From positions 2,542,001-2,606,000 of the forward strand of contig BCKC01000006.1 in the NCBI GenBank assembly GCA_001600455.1: a stretch of 64,000 nucleotides of DNA, read 5' to 3'. This stretch comes from Endocalyx cinctus (Eukaryota > Ascomycota > Sordariomycetes > Amphisphaeriales > Apiosporaceae). The notes beneath the pieces were generated by a model. It made no database searches. It saw only the letters and a program-made list of their open reading frames with translations, and had not been told where the DNA came from. The position numbers and the translations under genes are program-made. Shown one piece after another: positions 56,359-64,000 of this stretch; the first letter of the stretch is position 1; every line of letters begins with the position of its first letter.

Positions 56359-58046
56359 ATGGATCAATCAACCTCCGCCATGGAACATCAGGACATGAAA
56401 ATGTCTACGCCCATGATGTCCTCTCATACCCCCAACGAGCAGCACATGTCTCCCGAAGCCGGCGAACACTCTTCGGACATGACCATGCCCTCGAGCGGGC
56501 ACAACCTTTCACCCACCGACCCCGATAGCCCCATGCAGTGGCCTCTGTGGAAGAAGGTCTACACCTCCTTCGTCTCCTTCTCCTTCGTCTTCGTGATCCT
56601 GTACGGCACGACCACCTACACGGTCGCGATCCCGGCCGTCGCCGAAGGGCTCGACGTCTCCCGGCACGTGGCCCAGCTGGGCTTCACCATCCCCTTCTTC
56701 GGCGTCTTCTTCGCCCCCATCGTCACCCCCCACCTGAGCGAGCGGTTCGGCCGCCGTCCCGTCTACCTCGCCAGCTTCCCGCTCTTCCTCCTCTCCGTCG
56801 TCGTCGTCGGCCTCGCCGACGACATCTCGACCCTCCTGGCCTTCCGCTTCTTCGCCGGCTTCTTCGGCGGTCCTTGCGTCGTCTTGATCGAGGGTACCTT
56901 CGCCGATATCTGGTCGGCCGAGAGGACCGTCTCGTACTATTCTTTCCTGACTATGGCGTCTTACCTGGGAGCGGCCTTTGGTACGTTTTTTTTTTCTATC
57001 TAATCTATCTTATCCTACGTAAATTGGTTACTTACAAAATATTTTACCGTTTCCATTTAGGCCCCATTATCGGCGGGTTCGTCTTAGCGGACAAGGGAAT
57101 CCCTTGGCTAGCCTGGGTCACCCTCCTACTCGGCACCTTCGCCCTCGCGTTCGGGTGCGCCATGCCCGAAACGTACGGCCGGGAGATCCTGCGAAAGCGG
57201 ATCCATTATCAAAAGAGCAACGTCGTTCTTCCCGACGCCCCCAGCGGCGTGACCCTGTCGCAGATGGCCCGCCTCACGGTCTGGTCGCCCCTGAAGATGG
57301 CCGTGACCGAACCCATCGTCGTCCTCGTCTCGCTGCACCTCGGACTCGTCTTCGCGACGACCTTCCAGTGGTTCGTCTCCGTCCCCGCCGCCCTCGGCAT
57401 GGCCTACGGCTTCGGCGTCGAGCGCGCCGGCCTCGCCTTCATCTCCGCCCTCGGCGGTTCCGGACTGGCCCTCGTCAGCAGCGTCGTCGTCGATAACGTC
57501 TTGTTCCGACGCTCCCTAAAAAAGAACGCGAGCGGCGACGATGCGATGCCGATGCCGCCGGCGATCGAGACCCGCCTCTTCGGCGCCGTCTTCGGCACGC
57601 TCCTGCTCGTGGCCTCCTTGTTCTGGGTCGGGTACTCGGTCGACCCGAGCATCAGCTACTACGCGCCCATATTCGGCACGGCTGTGTACGTCTGGGGCAG
57701 CGCCATGATCGTCATCTCGTACGTCTCTTACCTCTTCGACGCGTACCCGCCTCAGGGGACGTTATCGGCGCTCACGACGGCCGCCTGCTTCCGTATCGCG
57801 AGCGCCGGCGTCGTGCCCATCTTCATCCTCGATATGATCACCGACCTTGCGGGAATGTGGGCGTTCGGCACCTTCGGCGTTATCGCCGCCGTGTTCTTCT
57901 TCTTCCCCGTCTTCTTGTACTTCTTCGGATCGAGTCTTCGCGCTCGTAGCCCTTATACCCGACGCGGTGGGATGAACTATATGGAGATGGAGATGGCGTC
58001 TAAGACTCAGGATAAGGAGGGTCATCAGAACATGATGTCGGTTTAA
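56359..58046 (+). CDS. MFS drug/polyamine-type (DHA1) transporter with Met/His-rich tails
   Basis: A proton-coupled efflux or uptake pump with about 12 membrane segments. Two exons, 56359-56980 and 57061-58046 (phase 1, GTACGT/TTTAG), give 535 residues. The start is the first in-frame ATG (MDQSTSAMEHQ). Motif A is ERFGRRPVYL between TM2 and TM3. The pattern YTVAIPAVAEGLDVS ... GTFADIW ... RTVSYYSFLTMA ... GPIIGGFV is typical of the fungal DHA1/Tpo-like branch. The cytoplasmic N terminus (about 65 residues) is rich in Met and His, and the C-terminal tail (GGMNYMEMEMASK ... HQNMMSV) is Met-rich too, a composition that could bind Cu or another soft metal; the substrate is not known. Confidence 0.9.
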
Positions 58047-58845
58047 GGAGGAGGAATTTGAATGTATGGTCTTCTATGTTAGAATATCACCTGTATATTC
58101 ATTCTCAGCTTGGTTTATGATTATGTATTGTCTATGTGTATTAACAGCAGTTAAAATGAAACAATAAGGTTTTGAAAGTTGACCAATTTTATTATCGAAG
58201 TCCGTCAAAACTATCTCACCCGTAGTCATATAATCCTGAACCTCTTCCCTTTTGTTCCGTGATCAAGTCACCTTTTGTTCAACAATTACGTAGCAACTCT
58301 GATAGGAATGGGTTACGTTGAAGCCGCTAATCAGATAGAGGGTGGGAATAACCTTCATTTAGGATGGGACAGCTATAGCATGATTTCTATAAAGGAACAT
58401 TAGTTGAATCCTAGCGAGTGCGGATGTACCAGAGGGAACTGCGTACTTAATTTATTATGAGATAATTTGGGTATCAGCAGAAGTTCAGTATACACTCAAC
58501 ACTGCGGCAGCCGTTTGAGAATACCAAGAGCGCACGCCTCAATTGTACGTGAGCCTTCCTACAAAGTCTCAATAACTAGAATAGTGGTATACTGATTATT
58601 GTACAGCCTAGCGATTAGACAACCAACTCCTCTCCAGTGGTAATTCAAGCGGCTGCTATAAACCTAGATGTCTTCGACCAAGAGTCTGGGCTTCTATCGT
58701 AATCAGGCGAGAGCCTGGATTTCTGAGCTGGGGGTATTCATAGAATTTTGATAAACCCTTTTCTCTATTCCTCGATAAATTCTTACATCTCTTTTGCCTG
58801 CATCACTCATAACGTCTTTTCCTATGTTCGCTGCTCATACTTGTT
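58047..58845. other. Convergent spacer
   Basis: AT-rich, 800 bp, between the MFS gene and the 3' end of the P450 gene. No gene is seen. Confidence 0.5.
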
Positions 58846-60629
58846 TCAACATCTGAGCAAGTCTGTAACGCGTTTTGATCTAGGAGTTATACTGCAGCCG
58901 AAGCTATCAGGAACACCACTTAACCCATTAGAGAACGAGACACGGGGCTTGATTTCATTCCCTTCGCTATCCGTAGGACATTTCAATTCGACCGTAGCCA
59001 AGAGCGTCGCGAGGATCATATACACGCCCGCTAACGCCAAGTGCTAATTAGATGTACGGATTAATATTTTTTCAAGGTCATAATAACATTTCCGGATTTT
59101 TTTTTTACTTACCTGACCAGGACATATCCTCCTCCCAAACCCGAAAGGACCGCTCGGGAAAGGTTCCCCCTTCCCACCTTCCTCGACCGGTATATATCTC
59201 TCGGGCGAGAAGTCCTCGGGCGACGAGTAGTACCTCTCGTCGCGGGACATCGCGTACGCGTTCGCGTACACGACCGAGCCCTTGGGGATGTGGTATCCTT
59301 GATACTCGTCGTCGTTGACGGTCGCGTGGGGGACGCCGAGGGGCGAGAGCGGCGCCCAGCGGGTCGTCTCCTGGATCACGTGCTCGAGGTACCTCAGCTT
59401 CGGCTGGTCGTCGAAGTCCGGCAGCCGCAGGAGATCGCCGCTCTCGTCGACGCCGACGACGGCCTCGAGCTCGGCCCGCGCTTTCGCCTGGACCTCCGGA
59501 CGCAGGATCAGGTTGAGGATGGCGATGATGATGGTCGACCAGGTAGTGTTCCCGCCGGCGATAGAGATGGCCCCGGCGGCGCCCTTGAGGTCCTCGATCG
59601 TCGCGTCGTTCGGCTTCCCCGCCGCCTCGTTCTCGAGGTACCGGCTGAAGTGCGTGTGCACGAACGAGGCCTTGGACGACTCCCCCGCCCGGATCGACGG
59701 CTCGACCGAGTCCCAGGGCGCGTCGTGCAGCTGCTGGATGAAGGGCTTGGTGCTCCGCGCGTGGACGAGCGGCCTTAGGAGGTTGCTGAGGTTCGCGATC
59801 CAGCTCGGCAGGTAGCGCAGCGAGGGGAAGAAGTCGACCAAGCTGCCCGCCGGCACGCCACCCTGACCCGTCGCTTCCTCCACGTCGATGGCCATCTTTA
59901 CGAACGGGTCATCTTTCTCCTGCACCTCGATGCCGAAGCCGATGCGCAGAACGACGGCTTGGGAGAACTGGCGCAAGAGGAGCTCCCAGTTCTGGGGGTC
60001 GGAGATAATCTGCTGAGTCGCGCGACGAGCTTCCTCGACCTGGATAGGCCGGTATGCCTTGCAGGCCGTGTTCGTAAATGACTTTTGAAATAACGATCGA
60101 TGCAGCTTGAACCGATCTGACCAGTGGAGGAACGTAAGGGTCACGCCCCATCCCATTTCCTCAAACACTACACCGAACGGAGTCAATAACGTACCGTTTT
60201 CAGTAAGACCAGAAAAAAAAAAAAGAAAGAAAGCAATGGTCCGAAGGGGTGTGTGTTTTCTGAAACAGCCTAGAAGAGGCGGGGTGTACTCCAGAACTTA
60301 CCCACGAATCGGGGCCGGTCTCCATAATTTGCGGATTTTTTGTCCATCAAGTCTTTTGCCGCCTCGACGCTGTTAATGACGATAATGGACCTCCCCATCA
60401 CGGACAGATGGAGGATATCGGAATTATACTGCTCTCCCCATTTCTTGTATTGGTATTCCGGGTGATCAACCGGTATCACGCGGAGGTGGCCGAGTAAAGG
60501 TTCACTCGGGGGACCCGGCGGCAACGGGAGACGGTGCTTGGGCCCGAACGCTCGTTTATATACGAACGGGATGAGAAGCCCCGCCGCTAGGGCTAAAACT
60601 ACCCACGAAATTGGATAATTCACAATCAT
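58846..60629 (-). CDS. Cytochrome P450 monooxygenase
   Basis: A membrane-anchored haem-thiolate monooxygenase. Three exons, 60629-60302, 60167-59113 and 59043-58846, give 526 residues. The start ATG (MIVNYPISW) opens an N-terminal anchor (VVLALAAGLLIPFVY), followed by the hinge LPLPPGPPSEPLLG. The first intron ends at an unusual TGTAG (GTGTAG), but the joined junction DRPRFV-VFEEMGWG is the family pattern. The I-helix oxygen motif is in SIAGGNTTWS, ExxR is in QETTRWAPL, and the haem loop is FGFGRRICPGQ (451-461, Cys458). The family branch resembles O-methylsterigmatocystin-oxidoreductase-like P450s, not the phenylacetate hydroxylase (CYP504) that often neighbours homogentisate genes. It is divergent from the homogentisate dioxygenase gene, with 0.5 kb between the two starts. 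Confidence 0.93.
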
Positions 60630-61165
60630 CTTTCCTTGGCGCAAGATGTGTTAAGCCTTCTTACAGAAGAAATCGGCCTGGACAGGCAGGTCAAATTTCT
60701 CGGGTTAAAAAAATGAAGACAGCGTCTTATATTCTTCATACCCTCTTGAGCCGCTTGATCAAATCTATATCCACCTTGGATTTGAATCTGGAGAGCAAGA
60801 TAGGTAAAATATCGTTCCGGCATCGTGAGAGCCTTAGGTAACTCGGGATACCTATAGTAACACAAGTAAAAGATAGGTTGGTTGGCTCCTTAGGACTTTG
60901 TGAACCGGCGAGATAAGTTTGGCCGGTACACTAGTCTAAATAGAGGAGATTATTTGCCGGCGGGAATAACTATCCGGCAATAAACCTCCCCCACGTTCCT
61001 TGCCACTAAAGATCGGTAGATGTGCTATAATTTAGTGAATAAGATGTGTGAATTAGAAAAAAAAAAAGAGGCATATAATTACCTTCATAGCCGCTCAGGA
61101 GTGATATCTAGATACAGAACGGGGGATTTCAAATTTTTTAATAAATATAAATAAATATATAAAAT
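60630..61165. promoter_or_regulatory. Shared divergent promoter region of P450 and homogentisate dioxygenase
   Basis: A head-to-head intergenic region of 536 bp. Immediately before the dioxygenase ATG there is an AT-rich TATA-like run (ATAAATATAAATAAATATATAAA, near 61140-61164). Binding sites are not identifiable by eye. The region contains no supported gene. Confidence 0.5.
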
Positions 61166-62665
61166 ATGGTTGCTGCTACACCAAAGCCTTTACCTGGCGC
61201 TTCCGCTATAGGGCGTTATGCAACAGAGCCAACTGCTACTGATCCTTACTCCTATCAAACCGGATTTGGCAACAGGTACGAGACGGAAGCCATACCCGGC
61301 ACGTTGCCGCGCGCTTGCAACACACCACAGAGATGCAAATACGATTTAGTATCTGAACAGTTAAACGGCACTCCTTTCGTATCCCCTCGAGCATCGTTAC
61401 TTCACGCCTGGTTTTACAGGATCCAACCGTCGGTGGTGCATAAACCGCTGAAGAAATTAGCCACGACTCCTGATCTGGAGGCGGTATTCTCCCCCTTAAA
61501 TCCAAATGTCCAATTCACACCACAAGACTTTGGCTGGGACAAATTTCCATTACCCAGCAGTAAAGAGGAGGTCGATTTTGTCGCTGGTTTAAAAACTATC
61601 GGTGGCCATGGCGATCCGTCTCTAAAGGAAGGCCTGGCGGTTCACATATATGCGGCCAATGCGTCGATGAGAGACGGGAGAGCGTTTATGAATAACGACG
61701 GCGATTTCTTGATCATACCGCAAGAGGGCAGGTTAGATATTCAAACCGAGTTCGGTCGGCTCATGGCCCGACCGGGAGAGTTAGTGGTTATCCAAGCTGG
61801 TATGAGATTCACGGTGAGATTACCTGATGGGGTCGGTCGTGGTTATATTCAAGAGGTCTACGGATCCCACTACGAGCTCCCGGAATTAGGGCCGATAGGG
61901 TCCAACGGAATGGCCGCGCCGCGAGACTTCGAGATCCCCTTAGCTAGCTTCGACATCGACCAGTCGCGATGGGAGGTCGTCGTCAAGTTGGCCGGACAGT
62001 TATTCTCGTACGAGCAAGACCACACGCCGTACGACGTCGTCGCGTGGCACGGCAACTACGCGCCGTACAAGTACGCGATGGAGAAGTTTATAGCCTCTAG
62101 CACGTCGGACAGAGACCAGTCCGATCCCTCGGCCTACTGCGTGTTAACGGCGAAGTCCAAGATCCCCGGCGTCGCGCTCAGCGATTTTCTCGTCTTCACG
62201 CCGAGGTGGAGCGTCACGCGCAACACCTTCCGCCCTCCTTACTACCACCGCAACGTAGCCTGCGAGATCATGGGCATGCCGTACGGCGAATGGCACCTGA
62301 CGTCGTGCCTGGCCCCCGGCGGCTTGACGTTCGAACCTTCGTATATGCCGCACGGCGAGAGTTACGAGAAGTGGAAGGAGGCGACCACCGAAGACCTGAA
62401 GCCGGTCAGGATAGGAGAGGGCAGCATGGCGTTCATGATGCACATATCCGGCCACGTCTCCTTGACCAAATACGCGCTCGAGCGCAGCAAGGCCCTGCAA
62501 CCTATCCGAGCGGACCTGTGGGATGATTTCAAGGGAGGCTTCTTGAGTCCGGAGAATTTAAAACAAGTACGGGAAGATTTGATTACTGCTGGTCTTCCTA
62601 CGTTAGAAGAACGACATGTCAGCTCCAAAGTGGAGCGTTTGGAAAAGAGCAACGGGGTCAAATAA
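61166..62665 (+). CDS. hmgA: Homogentisate 1,2-dioxygenase
   Basis: A non-haem Fe(II) enzyme that opens the ring of homogentisate to 4-maleylacetoacetate in Tyr/Phe breakdown, also limiting homogentisate-derived pyomelanin. The gene is intronless and encodes 499 residues, about 50 more than the usual 440-450; a 25-residue N-terminal tail and a C-terminal tail account for most of this. Iron ligands are present as H361 and E367 in PPYYHRNVACEIMG and H396 in YMPHG. The blocks YQTGFGNRYETEAIPGTLP, GDFLIIPQEGRL, EVYGSHYELPELGPIG and VVAWHGNYAPYKY fit the family. CEIMG in place of SEFMG suggests a divergent paralogue. Homologues of maleylacetoacetate isomerase and fumarylacetoacetase are not in the window. 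Codons change from AT-rich in the first half to GC-rich after about 61900. Confidence 0.95.
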   Translation: MVAATPKPLPGASAIGRYATEPTATDPYSYQTGFGNRYETEAIPGTLPRACNTPQRCKYDLVSEQLNGTPFVSPRASLLHAWFYRIQPSVVHKPLKKLATTPDLEAVFSPLNPNVQFTPQDFGWDKFPLPSSKEEVDFVAGLKTIGGHGDPSLKEGLAVHIYAANASMRDGRAFMNNDGDFLIIPQEGRLDIQTEFGRLMARPGELVVIQAGMRFTVRLPDGVGRGYIQEVYGSHYELPELGPIGSNGMAAPRDFEIPLASFDIDQSRWEVVVKLAGQLFSYEQDHTPYDVVAWHGNYAPYKYAMEKFIASSTSDRDQSDPSAYCVLTAKSKIPGVALSDFLVFTPRWSVTRNTFRPPYYHRNVACEIMGMPYGEWHLTSCLAPGGLTFEPSYMPHGESYEKWKEATTEDLKPVRIGEGSMAFMMHISGHVSLTKYALERSKALQPIRADLWDDFKGGFLSPENLKQVREDLITAGLPTLEERHVSSKVERLEKSNGVK

Positions 62666-64000
62666 AAAGAGATCTTTCTTTTGCTTGAAGAAAATGGCCC
62701 TAAGACCAATTGGGAGGCATTCCCCAACAACAGCCCTGGAGGTTCTCCATGAATTTCCTTTTGCGGACTGTTAGTAAATCATTAGTGATTACAATACTGT
62801 GTATATCCGCCGTAACTTAGTACATACGCAATACCTATCCCTGTAAATAGTGCGCTATAATAAATTATAGTGCAGTGCCAATTATTCAAAAATTTCGGTG
62901 ATGAATTACGAGTACCTACACGTATATTATTGTGTATTCTCAGTGATACAGGAGAACCCGTTTACATCCTATTAGATACCAACCGGCGGCCTGCCCATAA
63001 TATTTCAGCACCCATCTTAAGATAATTGGTACAAGGATTTGGATACATCTAACCATCAGTTTCTTCTAAAAGCGTCGCAGTCCTATTACTTTTCGAAACC
63101 TCGGCGATAACACAGTTCTCTGCTCTAAGGCGCTAGTTCACTATGATGGAAGCCCTCAAGTTCACGGCTTTGGTGATCCTGTGATTTGACACTAACCCCT
63201 CGGAGAGTACAGAGTAACGGCGGCGTATTATATCCGTCTTCGAGTTTTGATAAGTCGAGGCAAGCCGCTGCTATGGACCAGTCTAGTCATGAGATTGGCA
63301 TTGAGCGATGGGTCCGTGAGACAGGGAGACAGTTGTAATTTGTTGCTTTCCCTGCCAACTCTACGGCGACAACGCTCACTCTGGAAATCTTCGTGGACGT
63401 TCATAAAGTATATTTACGTACAAAGTATACTATGTATATATTGATTGGCCGCTCACACTTCTTGTCGCCCATGATATAACTATGCCAATACATATTCAAC
63501 CCTAGCTAAACGAGCAGCAATGTTGCAAAGCCCATAAATATAAAGCACAACTTAGGAAGTTATTCAATTATTTTGCCCAACTTATGGCTATATTTTGATT
63601 TATATACCCTTCCAACCCTTATGAATCAATAGCAGTGGGTCGACACTTAATGCAGCCACTGAGAACTGACTTCTAGAATCCACAAACCCCGTCCGTTCTC
63701 TTACCCCCTACCCAAGGGAGTTCTAGAAGAGATTTAGAATACAAGATCTCTTGAATGGGGGATGACGACGTACATGGCGGTCAGTCATCGTATTCGCGAC
63801 CTCGATGATTACCCCTTCTTTCCGCGAATGGTTATCTCGCCGGCCACGAAACCGATAGCATATCTTCTAATCTCTGGTGGATCCGGCAAGGTAATTTGTC
63901 CTTGTTACCAAAGTATTTTCTACCATGTACACTAGAAGTTGAGTGGAGCCGGGGATGTGATAAGGGTTACCAACTACATATAATATGGAGTCGCTAGCGT
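62666..64000. other. Gene-free flank
   Basis: AT-rich sequence after the homogentisate dioxygenase gene to the window edge. No coding sequence or RNA gene is recognised; a gene could begin beyond the edge. Confidence 0.5.

Noticed and set aside
56538..57003. Alternative frame across MFS exon 1 that runs to 58046
   Set aside because: Arg/Leu-rich shadow of the real exon; only the second exon part is in the true frame.
58846..62665. CYP504-type phenylacetate hydroxylase next to hmgA
   Set aside because: The haem loop FGFGRRICPGQHLALAGVY and FEEMGWG region belong to another P450 branch, so the standard phenylacetate pathway link is not supported.

Overview
The window looks like nuclear DNA of a filamentous ascomycete (Pezizomycotina, most probably a Sordariomycete; the class is inferred). 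The evidence is short introns of about 50-120 nt with GTAAGT/GTATGT-type donors, CTAAC-like branch points and CAG/TAG acceptors, GC-rich exons in AT-rich spacers, a three-domain laccase with an ascomycete-type DSGL tail, a Cip1-like secreted protein, a GH94 cellobionic acid phosphorylase and a DUF3716-type protein. I support 19 protein-coding genes. Large spacers (1-4.1, 9.2-14.3, 18.2-21.8 and 51.6-56.3 kb) hold no gene that I can defend.

Layout: casein kinase 2 regulatory subunit (-, 4.1-5.2 kb); JmjC/cupin-8 protein (+, 6.5-7.5); MFS transporter (-, 7.7-9.2); laccase (+, 14.4-16.2); DUF3716-like gene with an apparent one-base frameshift (-, 17.0-18.2); tandem chromodomain protein (+, 21.8-23.1); SDR oxidoreductase (-, 24.3-25.5) divergent from an EthA-like flavin monooxygenase (+, 26.9-28.5); small secreted protein (-, 29.0-29.7); copper P1B-ATPase (-, 32.2-35.2); C3HC zinc-finger/Rsm1-like protein (-, 37.0-38.6); Cip1-like secreted protein (+, 40.2-41.0); SINE-like element with a 14-bp target-site duplication (41.7-42.0); CWC16/CCDC130-type splicing factor (+, 42.8-44.0); Ubc8/UBE2H-type E2 enzyme (-, 45.0-46.2); secreted Cys-containing protein (-, 47.8-48.6); GH94 phosphorylase (-, 49.2-51.6); DHA1-type MFS transporter with Met/His-rich tails (+, 56.4-58.0); cytochrome P450 (-, 58.8-60.6) divergent from a homogentisate 1,2-dioxygenase (+, 61.2-62.7).

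The most remarkable observation is the exon structure of the Ubc8-like E2 gene. Restoring a family-length protein requires three microexons of 8, 3 and 1 nucleotides, each flanked by AG and GT. The single-nucleotide exon (position 45847) supplies the middle base of a Met codon and is required for the reading frame. The nine-exon model adds to 564 nt, a multiple of three, and encodes a 187-residue E2 with its active-site Cys at residue 85.

Functionally the window mixes housekeeping genes (CK2 beta, Ubc8, CWC16, Rsm1-like, Cu-ATPase) with accessory genes for plant biomass and aromatic turnover (laccase, Cip1-like, GH94, P450, homogentisate dioxygenase, flavin monooxygenase/SDR). The window does not contain a complete secondary-metabolite cluster: no PKS, NRPS or terpene synthase is visible.
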